Origin: Devosia sp. FJ2-5-3
GTDB lineage: Bacteria > Pseudomonadota > Alphaproteobacteria > Rhizobiales > Devosiaceae
Reading direction: 5' to 3'
DNA: 64,000 bases
NCBI RefSeq assembly: GCF_029201545.1
Contig: NZ_CP104007.1
Span: forward strand, 1,646,501-1,710,500
The translations under genes were made by a program, and so were the position numbers. Position 1 is the stretch's first letter; each line of letters begins with the position of its first letter. This document shows positions 46,371 to 53,832 of the stretch, piece by piece. The notes under the pieces are model-generated. The model ran no database searches, was not told the origin of the DNA, and saw nothing but the letters and a program-made list of their open reading frames with translations.

Positions 46371-47498
46371 ATGAGCGCAGTAAATCTTTCGTCGAACGCC
46401 CGCACTGGTCTTACCGTTCTGCGTAACGTTGCAGAACAGATGTCCACCACGCAGAGCCGTCTGGTTACCGGCAAGGCCGTAAACAGCCCGCTCGACAATG
46501 TCGCTAAGTTCTTTACTGCCGCTTCGATGGATACACGCGCTGCTTCCATTGACTCCCTGATGGACAATATCAACGCCGCACAGTCCTCCATGAAGGCCGC
46601 GAGCGAAGGCATCAAGGGTATCCAGGGCCTGATCAAGGAAGCCCGCAGCCTCACAAGCCAGGCGCTGACCGCCACGGCCTCCGAGAAGGCAAATGTTGCC
46701 GGCACAGCAGACGTGACTGCCGCAACTGTTGTGACGGCTGCATCCCCTGCACCGGCAATGACCGCCGGTCAGACCATCACGGTTGGTAACGGCACCACGA
46801 CGGCCACTTACACTGTGGTGGCCGGTGACACGGTCCAGGACGTGATGGATGAAATCAACGGCACAGCCGATCTCAATATCACCGCGTCGATCAAGGACGG
46901 CAAGCTGGCCTTCGAATCTGCCGGCAACATCACGATCGGTGGCACGGGCGTTGCCGGTCTCGGCCTGACAGCTGGTACAACCGAGTTCAAGCCAAACGCT
47001 GCCCGCGAAGCTCTTGCCAAGCAGTTCGACGCTCTGCGGTCGGAAATCACCCGCATCGCCAAGGATGCCGGCATTAACGGCACCAATCTCCTGGCCGGTG
47101 ACAAGATCAAGCTTGCCCTCAACGAAGACGGCACGTCCTCGACGACGATCGAAGGGACCGCGGTGAGTGCAGAAACCCTCAATATCGCCGAGGCTGGCGC
47201 CAGCTGGCAGACCGATGAAGCAGTCAACGACGCACTGACTTCTCTGATTGCCGCCGGCGACTCCCTCCAGGCGACCGCTGCTTCGTTCAGCTCAAACCAG
47301 TCGATCATCTCGGCCCGTAAGGAGTTCAACACTTCGCTGTCCGACATTCTCAAGGCTAGTTCGACCAATCTGACCGCTGCAGACCTGGATCAGGAAGCCG
47401 CCAATATGGTTGCGCTCCAGACCCGCCAGCAGATGGCAACTACGGCGCTGTCGATCATGCAGTCCTCGGAAACCACCGCTCTGAGCCTGCTGCGCTAA
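46371..47498 (+). CDS. Flagellin (copy 2)
   Basis: A 375-residue flagellin, almost the same as the gene at 45055 in its N- and C-terminal helices (SAVNLSSNARTGLTVLRNVAE, MQSSETTALSLLR). It differs in the central insert: SPAPAMTAGQTITVGNGTTT and SIKDGKLAFESAGN replace the copy 1 sequence. This pattern fits duplication followed by divergence of the surface-exposed domain. It has its own leader and terminator. Confidence 0.95.
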   Translation: MSAVNLSSNARTGLTVLRNVAEQMSTTQSRLVTGKAVNSPLDNVAKFFTAASMDTRAASIDSLMDNINAAQSSMKAASEGIKGIQGLIKEARSLTSQALTATASEKANVAGTADVTAATVVTAASPAPAMTAGQTITVGNGTTTATYTVVAGDTVQDVMDEINGTADLNITASIKDGKLAFESAGNITIGGTGVAGLGLTAGTTEFKPNAAREALAKQFDALRSEITRIAKDAGINGTNLLAGDKIKLALNEDGTSSTTIEGTAVSAETLNIAEAGASWQTDEAVNDALTSLIAAGDSLQATAASFSSNQSIISARKEFNTSLSDILKASSTNLTAADLDQEAANMVALQTRQQMATTALSIMQSSETTALSLLR

Positions 47499-47522
47499 GA
47501 CGCAAACCGCATTCACTGAACT

Positions 47523-47550
47523 GGCCCGCCGTATGGCGGGCCTTTTTTTT
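47523..47550 (+). terminator. Rho-independent terminator after flagellin 2
   Basis: GGCCCGCC-gtat-GGCGGGCC followed by eight T. Confidence 0.9.
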
Positions 47551-47573
47551 GGCCGGTGAGAACCGGTGCAACG

Positions 47574-47607
47574 AAAAGCCCCGGAGCAAATCTGCTCCGG
47601 GGCTTTT
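47574..47607. terminator. Bidirectional terminator, serving mainly the minus-strand gene at 47623
   Basis: AAAAGCCCCGGAGCA-aatc-TGCTCCGGGGCTTTT, with a T tract on both strands, 20 bp beyond the stop of the minus-strand gene. Confidence 0.85.
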
Positions 47608-47622
47608 GTGTCGTCCAAATCG

Positions 47623-47934
47623 TCAGATCGTCTTGTCGGTCAGCGGGAACGATGAGGCCGGCGGGGCCCAGTCGCGGCTCAGCCGCTGGGCGATTTCGTA
47701 AGGGGAGAGGGGCCTGTTGTCGCTCAGCAGCGCTGCCTCGAACAAGGTTTCGGGCGGCAGACCTTCCAGTTGATCGCCGTCGACCAGCATTGTCTCCGGG
47801 CTATCGGAGTGCTGCGGTGCCGGCTTGTCACTGGCGGTCTCGTCGGGGCGCCGATATTGGCGCAGATGTCTGGGATGATGCGGCGAAAAGCCGATACGCA
47901 TCGTATCGGGCCTCGGCGCTATTCTGGCGCTCAT
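47623..47934 (-). CDS. Hypothetical protein in the flagellar locus
   Basis: A 103-residue protein, no family recognised. It begins MSARIAPRPDTMRIGFSPHHPRHLRQY, a basic, His/Arg/Pro-rich start, and ends with a more ordered acidic segment, LPPETLFEAALLSDNRPLSPYEIAQRLSRDW. It has no signal peptide or membrane segment. AGGA precedes ATG 47934 closely, and its own terminator follows, both of which argue for a real gene. It may be a lineage-specific flagellar accessory protein; this rests on position only. Confidence 0.6.
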   Translation of the reverse strand: MSARIAPRPDTMRIGFSPHHPRHLRQYRRPDETASDKPAPQHSDSPETMLVDGDQLEGLPPETLFEAALLSDNRPLSPYEIAQRLSRDWAPPASSFPLTDKTI

Positions 47935-48065
47935 TTTTCCTGTCCTGGAGCCACAATTGGCCAAGGGCAGGCTAGCGGCTGAAGTTTTGTCGTCTCCTTT
48001 GTGCGGGTGCTCGCTTTTTAGGAAAATCTTAAATGTCTCCGTCCGCTGGCCGTCACGGCAATTAA

Positions 48066-48096
48066 AAAGGGTCCCCGCTTCTGCGGAGACCCTTTT
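48066..48096. terminator. Terminator downstream of the flgI operon
   Basis: AAGGGTCCCCGC-ttct-GCGGAGACCCTTTT, one mismatch, about 75 bp past the stop of the flgN-like gene on the minus strand; A and T tracts on both sides. Confidence 0.8.
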
Positions 48097-48168
48097 GGCC
48101 GGCTGGAAAGATCAGCGCTCCTTCTGGAGGGCTTCGCCCATGGCGCAAGCGCAGCGGCGATTTGAATG

Positions 48169-48639
48169 TCAGAGCGCGCGGTTTACCGCGATCCCGCGGG
48201 CGGATGCGGCGCGCGGCGCCCGGACTTCGCCATTGCGATTATAGGTCCGGGTGCGGTCCTTGTGCCCGACTGTCTCGGCGACATCGGTCAACAGGTCCTC
48301 GGCCAGGTGCTTGGCCGTGGCGATAACGCGAAGGTTCTCGGCCATCTGGGTGGCGAGGCTGTCGTGATTGCTGTGCAGGCGGTCGAGCGCCTCGGGGGCT
48401 TCGGAGAGGAGCCGCTCGGTCTGGCGCTGCACGGCGCGCGCGAACACCACGTAATCCTGGGCCAGCTGCGTCTTCTGTGCGGTCAGTCCGCCGGCTTCGC
48501 GGAAATGACCGGCGCGCAAGAGGGTGGTCTCTTCGTTCATCATGGTGACGAGCGCCTGCAACGCGGTCTCGGCCTGCTGGCAGAGATCAAGGGCAGGCAG
48601 GCTGTCGAGCGACGCAATACGATCGGCTGCGGCAGACAT
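48169..48639 (-). CDS. FlgN-like / FlbY-like flagellar chaperone candidate
   Basis: A 156-residue helical protein: LDLCQQAETALQALVTMMNEETTLLRAGHFREAGGLTAQKTQLAQDY. The pattern of an LL..G.. segment followed by K..L...Y is that of FlgN-type export chaperones for FlgK and FlgL. It is the third gene of the flgI operon, a position where I recall flbY in Caulobacter. ATG 48639 overlaps the flgJ stop by one base (TGATG). The basic, disordered tail (RTYNRNGEVRAPRAASARG) is not part of the family core. Confidence 0.65.
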   Translation of the reverse strand: MSAAADRIASLDSLPALDLCQQAETALQALVTMMNEETTLLRAGHFREAGGLTAQKTQLAQDYVVFARAVQRQTERLLSEAPEALDRLHSNHDSLATQMAENLRVIATAKHLAEDLLTDVAETVGHKDRTRTYNRNGEVRAPRAASARGIAVNRAL

Positions 48640-48953
48640 CAACGGTATACTCCTGTAGCACGCGATTGGGTTTTCTGGGCGGCTTCCTGCATGGCGATCA
48701 TGTCGCCAAGCAGCTGGTCGGCAATGCCGAGGCCGCCATTTTGAGCCATTGTGTTGGCCAGTTGTTCGGCCTGCATGGAGCGCCAGGTCTCCTCGCCGAA
48801 GCCACCACCAAAGCCGTTTTCGGATTTGACGGTCGCGAACATTTCCTTGGTCAGCAGGTTGAGGAACACGCCCTCGAGGTCTTCTGCCTGCTTCTTCAGC
48901 CGGTTGAGCTGCGCCGGCTCGAGGGTGGTCTGGATAGGGGAGGTGATATTCAT
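48639..48953 (-). CDS. flgJ: Rod-binding protein FlgJ, short alphaproteobacterial form (CheL-like)
   Basis: A 104-residue protein equal to the N-terminal rod-binding domain of FlgJ: LKKQAEDLEGVFLNLLTKEMFATV, GFGGGFGEETWRSMQAEQLANTMAQNGGLGIADQLLGDM. The C-terminal muramidase domain of enteric FlgJ is absent, as is normal in alphaproteobacteria, where the gene has been called cheL. A separate enzyme must open the peptidoglycan for the rod. It overlaps flgI and the flgN-like gene by one base each (TGATG). Confidence 0.92.
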   Translation of the reverse strand: MNITSPIQTTLEPAQLNRLKKQAEDLEGVFLNLLTKEMFATVKSENGFGGGFGEETWRSMQAEQLANTMAQNGGLGIADQLLGDMIAMQEAAQKTQSRATGVYR

Positions 48954-50077
48954 CAGAGCACCTCGATTTCGGCCTGCAGGGCGCCGGTGGCCTTGATGGC
49001 CTGGAGGATGGCGATCAGATCGCGGGGCGACAGGCCGAGGGCGTTTAGGCCATCGACGAGTTGCTGCAAGGTGACGCTTTCCGGCACCGTCTGCAGCGCC
49101 GTGTCGGTCTGGGTGACGTTGAGATCGGTGTTCGGCACCACTTCGGTCTGGCCCATCGAGAAGGGATTGGGCTGCGAGACTTCCGGGTTCTCGGCAATGG
49201 AGACCGTGAGGTTGGACTGGGCAACGGCAACGCTCGACACGCGCACATCCTTGCCCATGACGATGATGCCGCTGTTTTCGTCGATCACGATCTTGGCGGA
49301 CTGGTCGGTCTGGACGATCAGCTGCTCGATATCGGTCAGGAGGTCGACGATATTGCCGTTGAAATTGGCCGGCAGGGTCAGGCGGACGGTTGCCGGATCC
49401 TCGGGCACGGCCGTCGGCGCACCGATGAAATCATTGATCACCATGGCGATGCGGCGGGCCGTGGTGAGGTCGGCATTGCGCAGCGACAGGCGCAGGGAGT
49501 GCATGGACCCCAGTTCGAAGCCGATTTCGCGTTCGATAAGGGCGCCCGAGGAAATGCGGCCTGTCGTCGGCACGCCGGAGACGATGCTGGCGGCGTCGCC
49601 TTGGGCCTTGAAGCCGTTGATCGCAACCGGACCCTGGGCGATCGCGTAGACTTCACCGTCGGCGCCGACCAGCGGGGTCACCAGCAACATGCCGCCCTGG
49701 AGGCTGTCCGCATCGCCGAGTGCCGAAACGGCCACGTCCATGCGCGAGCCCTGGGTGGCGAAGGCCGGCAAATTGGCCGTCACCATCACGGCGGCGACAT
49801 TGGCGGTGCGGACGTTTTCGCCATTGGTGTTCACGCCAAGCCGCTCGAGCATGGATTGCAGCGACTGGCGCGTGAAGGGGGAATTGTTGAGGCTGTCGCC
49901 CGTGCCGTCGAGACCGACCACGAGGCCGTAGCCTACCAGCTGATTCTCGCGAATGCCTTCGACATCCACGATGTCCTTGATCCGCGCAGGGGCAGCATTT
50001 GCCTGGCTGACGGGTGTCAGGACCATGGCGGCGCTGAGTGCGGCGGCTAGGACGGTACGAAGGAAGCGATATTGCAT
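48953..50077 (-). CDS. flgI: Flagellar P-ring protein FlgI
   Basis: A 374-residue periplasmic protein forming the P-ring around the rod. Signal peptide MQYRFLRTVLAAALSAAM ending at NAAPA, then the invariant RIKDIVDVEGIRENQLVGYGLVVGLDGTGDS and near the C-terminus SVTLQQLVDGLNALGLSPRDLIAILQAIKATGAL. First gene of the flgI-flgJ-flgN-like operon, with a sigma-54 promoter about 60 bp upstream at 50135-50150. Confidence 0.96.
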   Translation of the reverse strand: MQYRFLRTVLAAALSAAMVLTPVSQANAAPARIKDIVDVEGIRENQLVGYGLVVGLDGTGDSLNNSPFTRQSLQSMLERLGVNTNGENVRTANVAAVMVTANLPAFATQGSRMDVAVSALGDADSLQGGMLLVTPLVGADGEVYAIAQGPVAINGFKAQGDAASIVSGVPTTGRISSGALIEREIGFELGSMHSLRLSLRNADLTTARRIAMVINDFIGAPTAVPEDPATVRLTLPANFNGNIVDLLTDIEQLIVQTDQSAKIVIDENSGIIVMGKDVRVSSVAVAQSNLTVSIAENPEVSQPNPFSMGQTEVVPNTDLNVTQTDTALQTVPESVTLQQLVDGLNALGLSPRDLIAILQAIKATGALQAEIEVL

Positions 50078-50134
50078 TTCAATCCCCGGATCGGCGTTGC
50101 GTCATCCCCATGGCGCAACCTTTGCCCACAGCAA

Positions 50135-50150
50135 TGCGAGAACCGTGCCA
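50135..50150 (-). promoter_or_regulatory. Sigma-54 promoter of the flgI operon
   Basis: On the minus strand TGGCAC-ggttc-TCGCA keeps GG-N10-GC spacing with one deviation from TTGCA. Start of transcription would fall near 50124, some 45 bp before flgI. Confidence 0.78.
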
Positions 50151-50256
50151 GTTTGCTGAAATTTCTTTAAGCCGCTGAAAAATATAAGCAAATGGCGTGT
50201 GATGGGGCTCCGCGTGCCCTAAATGTCTGGCTGCCAAGCAATTCTTGCCGCCTTCA

Positions 50257-50272
50257 TTAAGCGGGTATTAAC
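50257..50272 (+). promoter_or_regulatory. CtrA box upstream of fliX
   Basis: TTAA-gcgggta-TTAAC is a perfect match to the TTAA-N7-TTAAC consensus, about 45 bp before the fliX ATG, where CtrA activates class II flagellar genes in Caulobacter. Confidence 0.75.
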
Positions 50273-50278
50273 CATGTC

Positions 50279-50293
50279 GGGCAGATTTTGCCG
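50279..50293. promoter_or_regulatory. FlbD-like palindrome between flgI and fliX
   Basis: GGGCA-gattt-TGCCG, with a weaker AAGCA-attct-TGCCG at 50236-50250. They lie about 90-145 bp upstream of the flgI sigma-54 promoter and overlap the fliX promoter region, so one site could activate flgI and repress fliX. Confidence 0.55.
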
Positions 50294-50315
50294 GTGTCGG
50301 TTTTTTGTGAGGGTT

Positions 50316-50744
50316 ATGCAGGCCGTGCGTATCGAGTCCGCCAATCGCCTGTCGAGTGTAGCAAGTCGCGGTGCCGTAGGCCGCTATTCTGGGGGGCAGG
50401 CGTTCGCGCTTGCCGGAGTAAGCGCCCCGGCGCGTCCGTCGGCGGCCTCTCCGGTGATGCCGCTGGCCGCCCTCGATGCCATTTTGGCGCTGCAGGGAGT
50501 GGGTGACGCCCTGACGGGGCGCCGCCGGGCCGTCAAGCGCGGAGCATCGATGCTCGATGTGCTCGAGGAGGTCAAAGCCGATCTCCTGGTTGGGCGGATC
50601 ACACCCGAGCGCCTCGACATTCTGGCTGAACAGCTGCAGTCGATGCGGGACAGGGTCGACCCGGGCCTCGATGGGGTCATCGACGAAATCGAGCTTCGGG
50701 TCCGGATCGAACTGGCCAAGCTTGGTCGCTTTCCGCCGCTTTAG
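50316..50744 (+). CDS. fliX: Flagellar assembly regulator FliX
   Basis: A 142-residue protein, the length of Caulobacter FliX. The N-terminal third is low-complexity and Ala/Ser-rich. The conserved part is MPLAALDAILALQGV, RRRAVKRGASMLDVLEEVKADLLVGR and the ending DPGLDGVIDEIELRVRIELAKLGRF. FliX couples early basal-body assembly to FlbD, the sigma-54 activator. Its presence makes an FlbD-type circuit likely, although flbD itself is not in the window. The start at ATG 50316 gives the family-typical N-terminus; GAGGG lies two bases upstream. A CtrA box precedes it. Confidence 0.88.
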   Translation: MQAVRIESANRLSSVASRGAVGRYSGGQAFALAGVSAPARPSAASPVMPLAALDAILALQGVGDALTGRRRAVKRGASMLDVLEEVKADLLVGRITPERLDILAEQLQSMRDRVDPGLDGVIDEIELRVRIELAKLGRFPPL

Positions 50745-50922
50745 GCCAAAGCTGGGGCCGCCCGAGCGGGCGCAAAGTCAATCAATTTCTTGTCAGAATT
50801 CGCTAGCTACTTGAAATTAAGTCCTTTTTTGAAAATCAGCCTGCGTAATATCGACGCTTGCCGGGAAAACAGCAGCAGCTTATATAGGCCGCCTAAGGGG
50901 CGCATTGGAGTTGAGTCTGCTG

Positions 50923-51339
50923 ATGTCTTCGGTTGATGTCTTGGAATACCGGCCCAGTGAAGACGAGCCGTTCATGAACCCGCGCATGCGGGAATACTTC
51001 CGAAACAAGCTTTTCGCGTGGAAAGAGGAAATTCTTCGCGAAAGCCGGGAGACTCTGGAGAACCTCCAGGAGGAAAGCCAGAATCATCCTGATATGGCAG
51101 ATCGCGCCAGCTCGGAGAGCGATCGTTCGCTCGAGCTGCGCACCCGGGATCGGCAGCGCAAGCTGATCGCCAAGATCGATTCTGCCATCAAGCGCATTGA
51201 CGAGGGCACTTATGGCTTTTGTGAGGAAACCGGCGACCCGATCGGTGTCGCCCGCCTCGATGCCCGTCCCATCGCCACGTTGAGCCTGGAAGCCCAGGAA
51301 CTGCACGAACGCCGCGAAAAGGTGTATCGCGACGAATAA
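50923..51339 (+). CDS. dksA: DksA/TraR family transcription factor without zinc-finger cysteines
   Basis: A 138-residue RNA polymerase secondary-channel protein acting with ppGpp. The coiled coil FRNKLFAWKEEILRESRETLENLQEESQNHPDMADRASSESDRSLELRTRDRQRKLIAKID contains the tip DxxDxA-like motif. The C-terminal globule YGFCEETGDPIGVARLDARPIATLSLEAQE has one Cys; the other three ligand places are Thr, Ser and Ala, so it cannot bind zinc in the usual way. ATG 50923 fits homologues; TTG 50905 with AAGGGG upstream is an alternative. It is monocistronic with a terminator. Confidence 0.9.
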   Translation: MSSVDVLEYRPSEDEPFMNPRMREYFRNKLFAWKEEILRESRETLENLQEESQNHPDMADRASSESDRSLELRTRDRQRKLIAKIDSAIKRIDEGTYGFCEETGDPIGVARLDARPIATLSLEAQELHERREKVYRDE

Positions 51340-51361
51340 TCGGAATTCATAGCCTCAAAAA

Positions 51362-51388
51362 GCCCGCAGTGATGCGGGCTCTTTTTTT
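51362..51388 (+). terminator. Rho-independent terminator after dksA
   Basis: GCCCGCA-gtga-TGCGGGC followed by TCTTTTTTT. Confidence 0.88.
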
Positions 51389-51397
51389 GCCCGTGGT

Positions 51398-51814
51398 TCA
51401 GCGGACCCTGTCGGCATTGCCCTCGTGGAGCGCCTTGGACTCGGGCGTCATGATATCGGCAAAATCTGCCATCTCATAAACCGGGCGGATTTCGATCTCG
51501 CTATCGGTGAACATCGGGTTGGGGCAGCGTTTGACCCATTCGACGGCCTCATCCATGTCGCGCACCTGCCAGAGCCAATAGCCGGCGACCAGTTCCTTGG
51601 TCTCGGCAAAGGGGCCGTCATAGACGCTGCGATTGGCGCCGCTGAACACCACGCGCTTGCCTCGGGATGAGGGTTTCAGGCCGTCGCCGGCGAGCAGGAT
51701 ACCGGCATTGATCAGCTGCTCATTGTACCGGCCCATGGCCTCGAACATTTCCGGTGTTCCACTCACTTCGGCTTCGCTATCCGCAGTCGCTTTCACAAAT
51801 ACCATTACACGCAT
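51398..51814 (-). CDS. YCII-related (DGPF domain) protein
   Basis: A 138-residue protein of the YciI-like ferredoxin-fold family. The diagnostic DGPFAETKELVAGYWLWQV and KRCPNPMFTDSEIEIRPVYE are complete. It opens MRVMVFVKATADSEAE. Such proteins often sit beside ECF sigma factors, but none is here. ATG 51814 follows AAGGAA; the longer upstream frame is not conserved. Function is undefined, possibly a small-molecule enzyme or sensor. Confidence 0.85.
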   Translation of the reverse strand: MRVMVFVKATADSEAEVSGTPEMFEAMGRYNEQLINAGILLAGDGLKPSSRGKRVVFSGANRSVYDGPFAETKELVAGYWLWQVRDMDEAVEWVKRCPNPMFTDSEIEIRPVYEMADFADIMTPESKALHEGNADRVR

Positions 51815-51911
51815 GGTTCGTTCCTTTCCGTGAGGACATGAGCGTCCCTCATCATCGCGACGAGCCGATCTTGGCATTTCGACATTTTCGCTGCAATTCA
51901 GGCGCGGGTCG

Positions 51912-53411
51912 TCAGACCCGGCCGTATCGGCGCCTGAGATGGGCCTTGAAGTGGTCGGCATTGAGCGGTTCGCCGGTGGCTGCCGTAATCAAATCCGGCG
52001 TCGACAGGCGCGAAGCCTGCGTCCAGATATTGTCAGCGCGCCACTGGTTGATGGCCGAAAAATCGCCCTGGCGCACCATGTCCGGCGCGGCGGGAAGCGC
52101 CCGCTCCATCGCCGCCCATTGTTGGGCCGCGATCATCGCGCCCAGTGTGTAGCTGGGGAAATAGCCAAAGGCGCCCGAGGGCCAGTGCACGTCCTGCATC
52201 GGGCCATCCTTGGGGTCGTTGATGGTGGAGATGCCGAGATATTCGGTCATCTTGGCGTCCCATGCCTCGGGGATCTGGCTGGCCTCGAGCTTTCCGCCCA
52301 CCAGATCCTGCTCGAGTTCGTAGCGCAGGATGACGTGGAGCGGGTAGGTCACCTCGTCGGCATCGACGCGGATATAGCCGCGCTCGACATGGTTCACCTC
52401 ATTGAGGATATCGGCGATATCCCAGCCGGGGATGGCATCCTCGCCCAGATGCTGGTGCACCAGCGGCAGCATGAATTCCCAGAATTCGGGGCTGCGCGAG
52501 AGCTGCATTTCGACGAACAGGCTCTGGCTTTCATGCATTCCCATGCCGCGCGCCTTGCCCAATGGCCAGTGCGACCATTCCTTGGGCAGGCCCTGTTCGT
52601 AAAGCGCGTGCCCGGTCTCGTGCAGCACGCCCATCAGCGAGGGCAGGAACTGGTCGGTGCGATAGCGCGTGGTCATGCGCACATCGGTCGGCACGCCGCC
52701 GCAGAAGGGGTGATGGGAGACCGCCAGCGAGCCATGGGTGAAATCGAAGCCCACGGCGCGCATCGCCGCCAGCCCCAGCTCGCGCTGCTTTTCGATGGGG
52801 TAGGGCGCATTGAGCTCCTTGCGCGGATGCCTGGAGCGCCGCGCCTCCTGAACATCCAGCGCCTCGGGCAGGAAATCCTTCAGGAAATTCTTGAGGTCGG
52901 TGAAGACCGGATCGATATCGGCGACCCGGTTGCCGGGATCATATTGGTCCATCAGCGCGTCATAAGGGGCAAGGCCGAGGGCGTGCGCCCGCAATTGCGC
53001 CTCTTCGCGCGCCAGTGCCACGACACCCTCGAACGAGGGCAGGAAACTGTCCCAGTCGCCCTTCGCCCGCAGATCGCGCCAGAGCTGCTCGGAGCGCATT
53101 GTGGTCGCCGTGCGACGCTCGACGAATTCGGTCGGCAGGCAGGTGGCGTTGACATAGCCGCGCTCGAACTCGGCAATCGCCAGGGACTGGTCGGGCGTGA
53201 GTTCCTCGGCCTTGGCGGCCTCTATCCAGTCGCGGATTTCGGGCGCCGTGGCCTGGGCGTGATACATGCCCGCCAGGTTCGACATGGCCTCGGCGCGCTT
53301 GTCGCCGCCGCCCACCGCCATATGGGTCGCCTCGTCGGCGCCGAGGATGGACAGCGCATGTTCAAGCGCCTCGAGCCTGCGGCCGAGATCATCGAGTTTC
53401 TGAAAGGACAT
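51912..53411 (-). CDS. Carboxypeptidase M32 (carboxypeptidase Taq family)
   Basis: A 499-residue zinc metallocarboxypeptidase removing C-terminal residues from peptides in the cytoplasm. The metal site is HETGHALYEQG (HExxH), with the M32-specific DVRMTTRY before it and MHESQSLFVEMQLSRSPEFW after it. IRVDADEVTYPLHVILRYELEQDL is a further family marker. The length is standard for M32. Start ATG 53411 (MSFQKLDDLGRRLEAL). It separates the dksA region from the flgH operon and has no flagellar role that I know of. Confidence 0.95.
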   Translation of the reverse strand: MSFQKLDDLGRRLEALEHALSILGADEATHMAVGGGDKRAEAMSNLAGMYHAQATAPEIRDWIEAAKAEELTPDQSLAIAEFERGYVNATCLPTEFVERRTATTMRSEQLWRDLRAKGDWDSFLPSFEGVVALAREEAQLRAHALGLAPYDALMDQYDPGNRVADIDPVFTDLKNFLKDFLPEALDVQEARRSRHPRKELNAPYPIEKQRELGLAAMRAVGFDFTHGSLAVSHHPFCGGVPTDVRMTTRYRTDQFLPSLMGVLHETGHALYEQGLPKEWSHWPLGKARGMGMHESQSLFVEMQLSRSPEFWEFMLPLVHQHLGEDAIPGWDIADILNEVNHVERGYIRVDADEVTYPLHVILRYELEQDLVGGKLEASQIPEAWDAKMTEYLGISTINDPKDGPMQDVHWPSGAFGYFPSYTLGAMIAAQQWAAMERALPAAPDMVRQGDFSAINQWRADNIWTQASRLSTPDLITAATGEPLNADHFKAHLRRRYGRV

Positions 53412-53471
53412 GTCTGGCTCCTTGAATGTGCCAGAGATGTTTCACAGCCTTTTGGCGCGGGCAAGGGGCTG

Positions 53472-53621
53472 CTAGTTGCGACTGCTGCCTTTGTTGAACG
53501 CCGCCGCCAGCGCAATCCCCAGCGCCACGCCGATGGCGATGCCCACCCCGATATTGTCCATGAACGCCCCGATCGCCACGCCCAGCGCGACACCAATGGC
53601 AATCCCCACACCCATGTTCAT
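53472..53621 (-). CDS. Small glycine-zipper membrane peptide
   Basis: A 49-residue peptide made of two near-identical hydrophobic halves: GVGIAIGVALGVAIGAF, a short MDN turn, then GVGIAIGVALGIALAAAF, ending in a polar NKGSSRN tail. The G-x3-G spacing is the glycine-zipper pattern that packs helices in membranes. ATG 53621 is preceded by AGGAGG at eight bases, an excellent site, which argues that it is expressed. The halves look like a tandem duplication. Function is unknown; toxin-like, pore-forming or membrane-structuring roles are all possible. Confidence 0.7.
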   Translation of the reverse strand: MNMGVGIAIGVALGVAIGAFMDNIGVGIAIGVALGIALAAAFNKGSSRN

Positions 53622-53832
53622 CCGGCCATCCTCCTTCTTCCAACGGCAATCTTTTCCGCGGCCCGCCGGTTCCGCATGACAGCAAGCATAGCTCACAAAT
53701 GGGCAGAGGCGCAGCCGGGGAGCTGCGCCTCATGAGTTGGCCGATTGGCTTCTGCCTGACCTGAACCATCCTTCTGGATGGCTTGGGGACACGGCGGCGC
53801 AATGGGGACGGCGCCGCCGGATGGGAGCTGCC

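Noticed and set aside
48666..49649. Long plus-strand frame across flgJ and flgI
   Set aside because: It is out of phase with clear FlgJ and FlgI proteins, and its translation is low-complexity with no conserved motif.
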